Of a stretch of DNA of 18,172 nt, positions 8,053 to 16,055 are shown piece after piece; the first letter of the stretch is position 1; each line of letters starts with the position of its first letter. A program made the translations under genes and the position numbers. Source of the DNA: Eubacterium sp. (GTDB lineage Bacteria > Bacillota_A > Clostridia > Lachnospirales > Lachnospiraceae). The notes under the pieces were generated by a model. The model worked only from the letters and a program-made list of their open reading frames with translations, ran no database searches and was not told where the DNA came from. The stretch lies in the NCBI GenBank assembly GCA_023663915.1, contig JAMPGN010000069.1:1-18172 (forward strand), in the 5' to 3' direction.

Positions 8053-9009
8053 TTAAATTCTCTGTAATATCCAGCGGTAAATATCTGCATAAACCTCTTC
8101 CTTATCCACCTCATTTAAAATTTCATGCCGATCCTTCGGATAGAGCTTGATCTGTACATTCTCCATGCCTATCGCACGGAACGATTCATAGACCTTCTCT
8201 ACGCTCTTGCCATAATTACCCACAGGATCGTCTGCGCCTGCCAAGAAGAAAATCGGCAGATTTACAGGCATCTGTTTTAACTTCTCCGTATCATGCAGAT
8301 GATAGATCAATTTAAACAACGTCTGGAACCCGTTCACCGTAAATATGAACCCGCACATTGGATCGTTGATATATTTCTGAACGTTCTCTTCATTCCTTGA
8401 TAGCCAATCAAAAGACGTCTTAGGCGATTCGATCTTCTTATTATATACGCCGAAAGCCGCTTTATCTACCAGCTTACTCACATGCTTCTCCCCACAAAAC
8501 ACTTTCTCAATGGCTGCCAGTGCACGCGCACATAGAAGCGTCGGCTTCGACTGCATACCCGTTCCGACTATAAGCGCGCCGTTTACCCCACTGCCATAAC
8601 GCATCAGATAGTTGCGGGTGATAAAAGATCCCATGCTGTGCCCCAGAATCAGATAAGGCACTCCCGGATATTTCTCCTGAATCATTTTCTTAAGCCTATG
8701 CTCATCCCGCACAAGAACCGTCGGTGCATCTTCTTTACAGAAATATCCATAAGGTTCTCCCGGCTTCACGGATTTGCCGTGCCCTAGATGATCGTCGCCC
8801 ACCACCAGAATACCTTTATTCGCCAAAAATCTTGCAAAGTCGTCATATCTGTCTATATACTCTGACATACCATGCACGATCTGTAAAATGCACACCGGCT
8901 TTTCCTCTTCCGGAATCCATTTGATCGCATGAATCTTGTGTTCTCCGTCTCTGGAATCAAAATAAAATTCTTCTTTGTTCACCACGCTGTAATCTTCTCC
9001 TATCCTCAA
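8053..9009 (-). CDS. Alpha/beta hydrolase, monoglyceride lipase/lysophospholipase type
   Basis: 318 residues, no signal peptide, so cytoplasmic. It probably cleaves carboxylic esters such as monoacylglycerol or lysophospholipid. The oxyanion-side motif is VHGMSEYIDRYD (45-56), followed by GDDHLGHGKS (71-80). The nucleophile elbow is GHSMGS (S125), the acid is D260 or D261 (GADDPVG) and the histidine is H295 (KDRHEILNE). This order fits the Hydrolase_4 group. The start is unsure: no ATG is near. TTG at 9009 has only weak AAGAG upstream, while GTG at 8985 has AGGAG 11 nt upstream and would remove 8 residues without harming the fold. metG ends 95 bp upstream with no terminator seen. Confidence 0.88.
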   Translation of the reverse strand: MRIGEDYSVVNKEEFYFDSRDGEHKIHAIKWIPEEEKPVCILQIVHGMSEYIDRYDDFARFLANKGILVVGDDHLGHGKSVKPGEPYGYFCKEDAPTVLVRDEHRLKKMIQEKYPGVPYLILGHSMGSFITRNYLMRYGSGVNGALIVGTGMQSKPTLLCARALAAIEKVFCGEKHVSKLVDKAAFGVYNKKIESPKTSFDWLSRNEENVQKYINDPMCGFIFTVNGFQTLFKLIYHLHDTEKLKQMPVNLPIFFLAGADDPVGNYGKSVEKVYESFRAIGMENVQIKLYPKDRHEILNEVDKEEVYADIYRWILQRI

Positions 9010-9104
9010 ACTGCTCTTTTCAATTTGCCATCTGGTGCTGCTTATTCATCGTCCTATTTCAAACCATTTCTTATCAGATCGCTGTCATTCCCGGCGAGAC
9101 TTTT

Positions 9105-11147
9105 TTAACAGATCTCCGCGCCTGCCGGCATCGGTCTCTCCGGTGTCACAAGAGCTAGTCTGCCCTCTGCGTCCTCTGCGCATAACAGCATGCCCTCCGA
9201 CATCATCCCAGCAATCTCCCTAGGCTGCAGGTTCGCAAGCACCATGACTTTCTTGCCCACCATCTCCTCCGCGCTGTAATACTGTTTGATTCCAGACAAT
9301 ATCTGTCTCACCTCAGAACCGACACGCACTTTAAAGCATAACAGCTTCTTAGATTTCGGCACTTCTTTGCACTCAATGATCTCGCCTACCCGAAACTGGC
9401 ATCGATCGAACACATCATATGTGATCGTCTCTTTTGCCTCAAGGTCAACTACATCTTCCGGTGTTTCATTGTCCTGCACCTGTTCTTTTTGCGCCTGCTC
9501 TTCTTCTGCCGCGACTGCCGCCCTGCGTGCCGCAAACATTGCGTCTACCTTCTCCGTAATCTCTTTCAGGTCCTGACGCACGAAAAGTATCTCTGGCTTC
9601 TCAGTCACCTTATTATTCGTGGGATACAGAGATGCAGCTCTTGCCGTATCCTGATTCTTAGCACACTCTTCCAACACTGCAAAATCTACTAATGCAGTAT
9701 TGATCTGACCCGCGATCCTCGATGCCGTGTCAGGCATATAAGGCTCTAAGAGAGATGCACCCACTAAAATACCATTCAACAAATTATATAAAACGGTAGC
9801 AAGTCTGTCCTTCTTCGTCTCTTCCTTGGCAAGCACCCAAGGCATTGTCTCATCAATATATTTATTGCAACGTTTGAACAGCACGAATATCTCGGTGATT
9901 GCATCCGCCACACGCAGTTCATCCATCTTCTTTGTCACTCTGTCGTAAGTCTGCGTCACCACGCGAAACAGATCTGCGTCCACATCCTCCGCTCCATCTT
10001 CCACGCCAGTCTTTTTATTTACCACCAGCCCTCCGAAATACTTATTGCTCATAGAGATGGTTCTGTTTACTAGATTACCAAGAGTATTCGCAAGATCAGA
10101 ATTCATTCTCTCAACCATCAGATCCCACGTGATGACTCCGTCATTCTCAAAAGGCATCTCGTGCAATACGAAATAACGCACCGCATCCACCCCGAAAAAG
10201 TCAATCAGATCATCTGCATAGATCACATTGCCCTTGGACTTGCTCATCTTGCCGTCCCCTTGAAGCAGCCACGGATGGCCAAATACCTGTTTTGGAAGTG
10301 GCTCGCCGAGCGCCATAAGGAAGATCGGCCAGTAGATCGTATGGAAACGAATAATGTCTTTGCCGATCAGATGCAGATCTGCAGGCCATAACTTCTTATA
10401 CTGGTCACTGCTCTCACCGTCAGCCTCATATCCGACACCGGTAATATAGTTCGACAATGCATCCATCCACACATAAATCACATGCTTGTCGTCAAAATCT
10501 ACCGGAATCCCCCACTTATAGGAAGTTCTGGACACACACAGATCCTGAAGGCCCGGCAGAAGGAAATTGTTCATCATCTCATTCTTGCGCGATACCGGCT
10601 GTATAAATTCCGGGTGAGTATTGATATGCTCGATCAGTCTGTCTGCATATTTGCTCATCTTAAAGAAATATGCTTCCTCTCGTGCCGCCTTAACCTCTCT
10701 GCCACAATCCGGGCACTTGCCGTCCACAAGCTGGGACTCCGTCCAGAAAGATTCACAGGGGGTACAATACATTCCTTCATAATACCCCTTGTAGATATCT
10801 CCCTGATCGTGAAGTCTCTTAAATATTTTCTGTACTTGTCTCTCATGATAATCATCGGTCGTCCGAATAAATTTATCATAAGAAGTATTCAGGGAATCAC
10901 ATATCCTGCGGATTTCACCTGCCACATTGTCTACAAACTGTTTCGGGGTTATCCCTTCTTCCTGCGCTTTCAGTTCGATCTTCTGTCCATGCTCGTCCGT
11001 TCCCGTCTGGAAAAAAACATCATATCCGTCTTTTCTCTTAAAGCGGGCAATGCTGTCTGCCAGCACGATCTCATAGCTGTTCCCGATATGCGGAACACCC
11101 GAAGTATAAGCGATTGCTGTTGTAATATAATATTTTCCTTTATTCAT
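9105..11147 (-). CDS. metG: Methionyl-tRNA synthetase with C-terminal tRNA-binding domain
   Basis: 680 residues. It charges initiator and elongator tRNA-Met with methionine. The class I HIGH motif appears as PHIGNSY (H20-N23), and KMSKS spans 300-304. Four cysteines in the connective peptide (C128, C131, C145, C148) form a zinc knuckle pair. The anticodon-binding helical domain covers about 345-520. A Glu/Gln-rich linker (about 540-570) precedes the C-terminal EMAPII/Trbp111-type OB fold (about 576-680), which aids dimerisation and tRNA binding. The ATG at 11147 has AGAGGAG 6 nt upstream. Only 51 bp separate it from the preceding cassette, too short for a T-box leader. Confidence 0.97.
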   Translation of the reverse strand: MNKGKYYITTAIAYTSGVPHIGNSYEIVLADSIARFKRKDGYDVFFQTGTDEHGQKIELKAQEEGITPKQFVDNVAGEIRRICDSLNTSYDKFIRTTDDYHERQVQKIFKRLHDQGDIYKGYYEGMYCTPCESFWTESQLVDGKCPDCGREVKAAREEAYFFKMSKYADRLIEHINTHPEFIQPVSRKNEMMNNFLLPGLQDLCVSRTSYKWGIPVDFDDKHVIYVWMDALSNYITGVGYEADGESSDQYKKLWPADLHLIGKDIIRFHTIYWPIFLMALGEPLPKQVFGHPWLLQGDGKMSKSKGNVIYADDLIDFFGVDAVRYFVLHEMPFENDGVITWDLMVERMNSDLANTLGNLVNRTISMSNKYFGGLVVNKKTGVEDGAEDVDADLFRVVTQTYDRVTKKMDELRVADAITEIFVLFKRCNKYIDETMPWVLAKEETKKDRLATVLYNLLNGILVGASLLEPYMPDTASRIAGQINTALVDFAVLEECAKNQDTARAASLYPTNNKVTEKPEILFVRQDLKEITEKVDAMFAARRAAVAAEEEQAQKEQVQDNETPEDVVDLEAKETITYDVFDRCQFRVGEIIECKEVPKSKKLLCFKVRVGSEVRQILSGIKQYYSAEEMVGKKVMVLANLQPREIAGMMSEGMLLCAEDAEGRLALVTPERPMPAGAEIC

Positions 11148-11198
11148 GATAAGCTCCTCTCACATATACTGTTAGCCTATCATTAAAAAAATTAGTTG

Positions 11199-12515
11199 TC
11201 AATTCCCCCGTATCATCAATCCCGAAACTGTTACGACTGCTTCTGCCATCCGACAGCTTATATCCGCATTCGCAACATTTATATTACACCGGTAAATTCC
11301 CGGCACGGATACTGTAAGATCAGGTCCTATGCCAAGAACATTCCCTTTCTCATCCGTCCACACCAGTTCATCTCCTTCCTTCCATGCCAGCCTGCCATAT
11401 CCTTCTCCTTTCTCCAATACTGCATTAAGGCAGGCTTGTTTCCCTCCCGTTGCCTTGATCGTAAGTCCGGCATAAAGCATATTCCCTAACCCGCATATCG
11501 TTTCACACCGCCACTCCGTTTCGTAATATGCATAATCCTGACCACAGATCCCCGGCGAATCATGGAAACCGCCATGATGGGGACAAGTGTAATAATCACC
11601 GTGCCAGGACCCGCCCCCGGATTCACTTTCATTCGGACGCCATTCAGCAGACGCATATTGGAGCGCCAAATCACACTTTCCCACTCTCGCAACTGTTGCC
11701 AGATAACTACGATAGCATCCCGAAACGCCTTCACTCTGCATCGCACTTCCAACATGGGCGTGTCTAATCGCTGCACTTACCTCCTGTGCCCCGTAAATCG
11801 GACATAGATTTTCGGGTATATTTCCCAGTCCACCGTCTGTAATTCCCTGCCGGTACGCCTTCTCATTATCCGCTCCGTTGCCAAGAAGAAGTCTGCCATC
11901 CACCCACGCCGCTGTGCCGGCTGACAGATCATCCTCCACAGCCGCTTCATAAAAGTCCGTCCGCTCCTCCACTCCCTCTATGCATAACGCTGCCTCGGGA
12001 TTCAGAACGGCAAGCCTTGGCGGTACACTCTGCGACTCCTCTGCCGCCTGCGTCAGCATTGACCAGCTCATTCCATCCAGATTGATCTCTTCCTGCCCGG
12101 CATCCGGATTTCGGTCATATACATATTCCCCCGACTGCAGTCTGAACCTTGTCCCTAATTGAACCAGAATTCCAGCCGCCGCATTTTTCTTCCCAGAGAT
12201 ATATTCATCAATTATTCTTAAATCAGCCCCATCAATGACTGCACGTTCATAACACATCCTTCCCTTGCTGCGAACCCGTCCGGCTGTCCCCTTTTCCTGC
12301 CCTCCGTCCTGAACTGCATGTGCGGTTATACTATATGGGTCTTCCATTGCCATGAATAACGCCAACGCTGTCAATACCAAAGCGATTCCTGTCCGTACTC
12401 CGGGTTTACTTCTTCCATTCCTGTTACTGCTGTTTCCGTCCCTGTTCTTCCTGTTTTTGTTCCTGCTCTTCGTATTATTTCCCACGATATCCAATCCACC
12501 TGCCTTCTTCATCAT
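11199..12515 (-). CDS. Secreted protein of unknown function: shared cassette domain, Cys/His-rich segment and Ig-like tail
   Basis: About 438 residues. I place the start at the ATG at 12515, with GAGG 6 nt upstream; an in-frame GTG at 12542 and a GTG at 12485 are alternatives. It overlaps the preceding gene by about 41 bp. A long Lys/Arg/Asn-rich cytoplasmic part precedes one hydrophobic helix (about 42-57), which ends with a possible signal-peptidase site near AHA. Next comes a domain (about 85-231) shared with the upstream protein (see that entry), then a Cys/His-rich part (about 238-341, with HAHVGS, CPHHGGFHD and C-x3-C), then an Ig-like end (about 380-432, LVWTDEKGNVLG...GIYRC). The outer part has 12 cysteines, unusual for secreted Firmicute proteins. 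No cell-wall anchor or enzyme motif is visible. Not recognised. Confidence 0.75.
   Translation of the reverse strand: MMKKAGGLDIVGNNTKSRNKNRKNRDGNSSNRNGRSKPGVRTGIALVLTALALFMAMEDPYSITAHAVQDGGQEKGTAGRVRSKGRMCYERAVIDGADLRIIDEYISGKKNAAAGILVQLGTRFRLQSGEYVYDRNPDAGQEEINLDGMSWSMLTQAAEESQSVPPRLAVLNPEAALCIEGVEERTDFYEAAVEDDLSAGTAAWVDGRLLLGNGADNEKAYRQGITDGGLGNIPENLCPIYGAQEVSAAIRHAHVGSAMQSEGVSGCYRSYLATVARVGKCDLALQYASAEWRPNESESGGGSWHGDYYTCPHHGGFHDSPGICGQDYAYYETEWRCETICGLGNMLYAGLTIKATGGKQACLNAVLEKGEGYGRLAWKEGDELVWTDEKGNVLGIGPDLTVSVPGIYRCNINVANADISCRMAEAVVTVSGLMIRGN
12417..12470. repeat. Degenerate hexamer repeat encoding a basic Asn-rich stretch
   Basis: On the plus strand CCTGTT recurs at 12420, 12441 and 12450, with variants CTGTTT at 12430 and CCTGCT at 12463. 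Read on the coding strand these are AACAGG-like units encoding alternating Asn, Lys, Arg and Gly in the cytoplasmic N-terminus of the 438-residue protein. The units are imperfect and not evenly spaced, but the purine bias is marked. Confidence 0.45.
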
Positions 12516-13098
12516 AGATCGCCTCATATTCCATATACCCACAGCCTTCCAGCCAGCCCCGTATGTAATGTTCCGTCAGATCACGGTTATTCCCCCTCAA
12601 CAGACTGCCGTCAGCCCACGCCGACCTGCCCAATGTCAGATTGTCGGAACTGGCAAGCACATACGCCTCCTCATAGCCAGCCGGAAGTAACTGTGATTCT
12701 GCCAGCGCCTCAAGCAGCAGATCAAAGTCTGCCGCCTGCATTTCGTCCGCCGTCCGTATTTCCTCGACAGAAGATTCCGTCTGCGGGTCTCTCGTGTAAG
12801 AGTAACCCGAATCCGTTTTAATCAATTTCGTCCCAACGCCGCCAAGCGCACCGGATAATCCTGCCTTGCCCTCAGCGGCATATTGAAAAAGCCTGTCGAT
12901 ATCCCCCGAATCCAATATGACCTGTTGTCCGCCCGCGTCCTGATAACGAATAATTCCCCTGCTGTGAAACTGATCCGAATCTCCTTCTGCTGAAACGCTC
13001 GCTTTCGTCCACGGCAATGCCATACACACTGCCGCAGCGCACACTATAAATATTCTCCGCCTGTTCTTCACTTTCTCCAGCCTTCCTTTCTCTTTCAT
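12475..13098 (-). CDS. Secreted protein of unknown function, paralogue of the downstream gene
   Basis: 207 residues with a classic signal peptide: basic KVKNRRR, hydrophobic IFIVCAAAVCMALPW, and a likely cut after SVSA (residue 37). The mature part matches residues of the downstream protein in order: GTKLIKTDSGYSYTRDP (89-105) against GTRFRLQSGEYVYDRNP, and LGRSAWADGSLLRGN (156-170) against AGTAAWVDGRLLLGN, both followed by a Gly-rich end. This points to a diverged tandem duplication. Only one cysteine (C186) remains after the signal peptide. No anchor motif or catalytic pattern is seen. The ATG at 13098 has AAGGCGG about 4 nt upstream. The coiled-coil gene ends 46 bp upstream; the next gene starts inside this one. 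Function unknown. Confidence 0.8.
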   Translation of the reverse strand: MKEKGRLEKVKNRRRIFIVCAAAVCMALPWTKASVSAEGDSDQFHSRGIIRYQDAGGQQVILDSGDIDRLFQYAAEGKAGLSGALGGVGTKLIKTDSGYSYTRDPQTESSVEEIRTADEMQAADFDLLLEALAESQLLPAGYEEAYVLASSDNLTLGRSAWADGSLLRGNNRDLTEHYIRGWLEGCGYMEYEAIYDEEGRWIGYRGK

Positions 13099-13144
13099 TT
13101 TACCGCCTTTTCCCTGTCCTTCTGACTTTCATCCAAATTCACCG

Positions 13145-13972
13145 CTACTCTTCATACGGTTCGAGATAGAGTGTATTTTCACCCGCATCATAGCGGTATC
13201 TCAACGTCTGCACCGCCAGTTTCCCGATACGGCTCTCCACGGTATTTAATTGTTCAAGCAATGTATCAAACTGGTTATTTACTTCCGTCATGTTCTGATC
13301 CAGCGCCTTCTTTAACGTCTGTCCCAGTGCGTCCATACCTTCCCACAGCTTGGCATCCTCCTCTTCCAGTGCGGTAATCCTGGTATACAGCTTCGTAATA
13401 TCGGTCTGCACCTGATTCATATCGCCCTGAATCTCCAATATCTGCTCCTGAATCATCGGGAGCTTCTCCCGGTCTATGATCTGCACGATATCATTGAGAT
13501 CATACAGTTTCGTCTGTGTCTCCTTCAAATTCTGCACGATCGTACTCACCTCCGTATGAAGCGTCACGATCTGCTCCCGCAGTTCCTCATTCTCCTCCTG
13601 ACACTGCTCCACCGTCTCCGACAGATTCTGCTCTACCTGCGTCATGGCGGCAAGAAGTTCCTCCACCTGTCGGCTCAGATATTCAATGCTCTCCAGGTAG
13701 TCTTCTCCCATTATCTCCTGCCCGTCGCCCGCTGACATATATTCCGGCGCATCTTCCTCATAGGTCGCAGTCTCCAACACCTGCATCTGATCCCGGTTCT
13801 CCTTCTGCATCCGCTCCTCCGCCACATGCCTCCATAATATAAGAAGCAGTATCACGACAATTACAACAGCAACCGCCCCAATGATTACGATTGCCAGACG
13901 ATCCTCCTTTCTCTCTGGGTCGTTTCTTCTCTCATTCAAATAATCTGACACTTTTGTCATAAATTCTCTCAT
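13145..13972 (-). CDS. Single-pass membrane protein with long coiled coil
   Basis: 275 residues. The N-terminus is charged (MTKVSDYLNERRNDPERKED), one strong transmembrane helix follows (about 26-48, LAIVIIGAVAVVIVVILLLI), and most of the rest (about 90-255) is heptad-like with runs such as VEELLAAMTQVEQNLSETVE, so probably a long coiled coil outside the membrane. It ends in a short non-helical tail (YRYDAGENTLYLEPYEE). It resembles no enzyme; such proteins often act as scaffolds. It is the first gene of a three-gene unit with two secreted proteins, so it may hold or assemble them, which is inference. The ATG at 13972 has GAGG 14 nt upstream, rather far; the ATG at 13960 is an alternative. 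Confidence 0.78.
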   Translation of the reverse strand: MREFMTKVSDYLNERRNDPERKEDRLAIVIIGAVAVVIVVILLLILWRHVAEERMQKENRDQMQVLETATYEEDAPEYMSAGDGQEIMGEDYLESIEYLSRQVEELLAAMTQVEQNLSETVEQCQEENEELREQIVTLHTEVSTIVQNLKETQTKLYDLNDIVQIIDREKLPMIQEQILEIQGDMNQVQTDITKLYTRITALEEEDAKLWEGMDALGQTLKKALDQNMTEVNNQFDTLLEQLNTVESRIGKLAVQTLRYRYDAGENTLYLEPYEE

Positions 13973-14073
13973 AAAATATCCGGTATCCTCTCTTTCCTGT
14001 AATTTGACTTATCCTTTTACCTTTCTTTGTTCCTTATCTCAGCTCCTTTTCATTTCATAGGTTGTGTAATTTC

Positions 14074-14087
14074 TTCTTGCGCAAGAA
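14074..14087. promoter_or_regulatory. Perfect 14-bp palindrome upstream of the coiled-coil cassette
   Basis: TTCTTGC directly joined to GCAAGAA, 101 bp before the start of the coiled-coil gene. A looped-out hairpin would be poor because there is no loop, so a dimeric protein binding site is the more natural reading. The regulator is unknown. Confidence 0.4.
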
Positions 14088-14273
14088 CTTCATTGACAGC
14101 CTCTCTTATAAACTTCAACATTTGGAAACCAATGGCGATCCGCCATAGAACCGTGTCTCATGATACACGGAATAAAGTATACTTAAGATGAATCCAAAGA
14201 TTGTATAGTTAAGATATCAAACTCTGATGAATTTTACAATATCGGAATATTGCACAAATTTTTCCATAGAGAA

Positions 14274-14312
14274 AAGCCAAGGTACGCCTCAATCTCCGAT
14301 GTACTCTGGCTT
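14274..14312 (-). terminator. Possible terminator of map
   Basis: AAGCCA-A-GGTAC (14274-14285) pairs with GTACT-C-TGGCTT (14301-14312) apart from one mismatch and one G-U pair, around a 15-base loop. On the minus strand a short T-rich tail (TTCTC after the GGCTT arm) follows. It lies about 100 bp beyond the map stop. The tail is weak, so this could be another kind of hairpin. Confidence 0.4.
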
Positions 14313-14414
14313 CAACCATTACAAACGAAATTACGTTTATGTATTTTATTTTAAAATTTTTTCCTGTGATTCTTTTCCATCATCCTCTTATGTATCCCAC
14401 TGAAATTTGCCCGG

Positions 14415-15287
14415 TCAATAGGTCAGTATCTCATATCCGTCCTCCGTTACCGCCAGCGTCACTTCCCACTGTGCGGAAGGTTTTCCGTCATCGGTGTAGA
14501 CCGTCCATCCGTCTTTGTCGTCAATATAGATGTCGGCTTTTCCCATGTTCACCATCGGTTCTATCGTGAACACCATCCCCGGCACCATGAGCATCTCCGT
14601 TCCCCTGGTCGTCACATAGCTGACAAACGGCTCCTCGTGAAATTCCAGTCCCACGCCATGGCCGCCGATCTCACGCACGATGGAATAACCGTTCGCCCGG
14701 GCATGATCGTTGATCGCCTGCGCCATATCACCCAGGAAGTTCCACGGTTTCACCTGCTCCAGTCCCACATCGATGCACTCTCTCGCCACGCGCACGAGCC
14801 TCTGTGTCTCCGGCGCCACATTTCCTAACATGAACATACGCGAGGAATCCGAAAAATATCCTTTATAGATCGTGGACACATCCACATTCACGATATCCCC
14901 GTCCTGAAGCAGACGCTCCTCGCACGGAATCCCATGACACACCACCTCATTGATGGAAGTACAGACACTCTTGGGAAATCCCTCATATCCCAGGGGCGCA
15001 GGTATACCGCCCATCTCTTTGGTCATATCATATACAAGGCGGTCGATCGCCTCCGTGCTCATGCCGATATGAATCTGCTTATCTATCTCATCGAGAATCG
15101 CAATATTTAACTTGCTGCTCTCCCTGATACCCTCGATCTGTTCCGGGGTCTTTAAGATGTCATGACCCGGTACGATATGACCCTGGAGGGCATAGCGCTC
15201 GATCTTTTCATCAAAAGCCATATGACACGTCTTATACTTCCTGCCGCTGCCGCACCAGCAATGATCGTTTCTGCCAAGTTTTTTCAT
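14415..15287 (-). CDS. map: Methionine aminopeptidase type I with N-terminal SEC-C motif
   Basis: 290 residues. It removes the N-terminal methionine from new proteins in the cytoplasm. The N-terminus NDHCWCGSGRKYKTCH (C10, C12, C21, H22) is a SEC-C type zinc motif, as at the end of SecA, and may bind the ribosome. All catalytic residues align by spacing with E. coli MetAP: H118, D136, D147, H210, H217, E243 and E275. I chose the ATG at 15287, which has GGAGAA 8 nt upstream and gives the family start MKKLGRND. An ATG nine codons further up (15314) has no ribosome binding site. It is divergent from the XRE gene. Its usual partners secY and adk are absent, so this is likely a second, stand-alone copy of the SEC-C type. 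Confidence 0.95.
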   Translation of the reverse strand: MKKLGRNDHCWCGSGRKYKTCHMAFDEKIERYALQGHIVPGHDILKTPEQIEGIRESSKLNIAILDEIDKQIHIGMSTEAIDRLVYDMTKEMGGIPAPLGYEGFPKSVCTSINEVVCHGIPCEERLLQDGDIVNVDVSTIYKGYFSDSSRMFMLGNVAPETQRLVRVARECIDVGLEQVKPWNFLGDMAQAINDHARANGYSIVREIGGHGVGLEFHEEPFVSYVTTRGTEMLMVPGMVFTIEPMVNMGKADIYIDDKDGWTVYTDDGKPSAQWEVTLAVTEDGYEILTY

Positions 15288-15344
15288 TATAACCGTTCTC
15301 CATAGCCTTTCCATTTTTATCGTATTATTTTCTCACACTATTAC

Positions 15345-15373
15345 ATACTACTCCTTGATCAGACTCTTTTCAA
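15345..15373 (-). promoter_or_regulatory. Possible promoter of map
   Basis: The minus strand reads TTGAAA (15373-15368), a 17-nt spacer, then TAGTAT (15350-15345). The start would be near 15338, about 50 nt before the chosen ATG. The -10 has four of six consensus bases. Confidence 0.45.
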
Positions 15374-15557
15374 GCGGTACAGAATTAACGTTTCGTGAAA
15401 TATTTTATCGATTTGATCCTTTTTTTATTTGTATAGTTTAATATTATTCCTTTTATTGGGAATTTAGCCTAGAATCATGAATGAAGCTACAATATAAGTA
15501 CAAAACCGTTAACTAATCATTCCATCAACTAAACACAGATGAGTATCGGAGAAAACT

Positions 15558-15917
15558 ATGGAATTTGGAGAATTACTCGCGACACTGCGCAAAGAACGAG
15601 GTGTGTTGCAAAAGGAAGTAGCGACTTATCTGAACGTGACTGTAGCAACCATCTCCAATTATGAAAAGGGCGTTCACTCGCCCGATCTCGACACTTTAAT
15701 CCTGCTGGCAGACTTTTTCGATGTCTCCACAGATTATTTGTTGCAACGAACTAACTACAAATCAAGTCTGAATGTATTGAACAAACATCTCACCCCGGAC
15801 TATACCGTGTGCGATCTGTTGAATACCATCGTGGAGCTGGATCAGCGCAGCACGAAGGCGCTGCTGGATTACTATGACCTGTTACTGCTGCGCAGTTCCA
15901 TGAAGCGGGTGAAATAG
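15558..15917 (+). CDS. XRE-family helix-turn-helix transcriptional regulator
   Basis: 119 residues. Residues 5-60 form a Cro/CI-type helix-turn-helix: LLATLRKERGVLQKEVATYL, then NVTVATISNYEKGVHSP and a third helix ending DVSTDYLL. This is the usual pattern of small Firmicute XRE regulators. The C-terminal 50 residues (TPDYTVCDLLNTIVELDQ...) are helical and may dimerise or sense a signal; no known domain is recognised there. The ATG at 15558 has GGAG 6 nt upstream. It is the only plus-strand gene in the window, divergent from map and convergent with the M56 gene. No phage or toxin-antitoxin partner adjoins it, so its target is unknown. I could not pick a confident promoter in the AT-rich region upstream. 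Confidence 0.9.
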   Translation: MEFGELLATLRKERGVLQKEVATYLNVTVATISNYEKGVHSPDLDTLILLADFFDVSTDYLLQRTNYKSSLNVLNKHLTPDYTVCDLLNTIVELDQRSTKALLDYYDLLLLRSSMKRVK

Positions 15918-16055
15918 GTATTGTATTCCATGCTGTGGGAAAAGGGAGCGGTACGGAGAAGGAGGACTGGGCGGTGAATGTATAATCTTCATGTATATCT
16001 TCGCCACCATGCCTGCGCTCCGCTTTGACTGCTGCGCGGAGGCAGAAAGCGACAG

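Larger units (their letters stand above)
13973..14414. other. 442-bp gene-free stretch rich in short inverted repeats
   Basis: No convincing ORF on either strand. It must hold the promoter of the coiled-coil cassette and the end of the map transcript. Inverted repeats are seen at 14074-14087 (TTCTTGC/GCAAGAA, no loop), 14132-14146 (ATGGCG/CGCCAT), 14151-14170 (CCGTGT...ACACGG, 18 of 20 bases symmetrical), 14175-14184 (AAGTATACTT), 14237-14252 (CAATAT/ATATTG), 14274-14312 and 14323-14338 (AAACG/CGTTT). I could not find a good minus-strand -35/-10 pair. A TTGACA on the plus strand at 14093 lacks a good -10 and has no gene after it. Confidence 0.6.

Noticed and set aside
10482..11186. Plus-strand ORF of 234 codons opposite metG
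   Set aside because: It mirrors the conserved HIGH and zinc-knuckle region of metG. The translation shows no family signature and no good ribosome binding site was seen.
11148..11198. T-box or other leader before metG
   Set aside because: Only 51 bp separate metG from the upstream coding sequence, too short for a T-box, and no specifier stem or antiterminator was seen.
12475..12515. Frameshift joining the two secreted-protein genes into one
   Set aside because: Each gene has its own complete signal or anchor sequence and a plausible start, and they carry duplicate copies of the same domain, so two genes are more likely than one broken gene.
14093..14121. Plus-strand TTGACA as a promoter
   Set aside because: At a 17-bp spacing the -10 would be CAACAT, a poor match, and no plus-strand gene follows.
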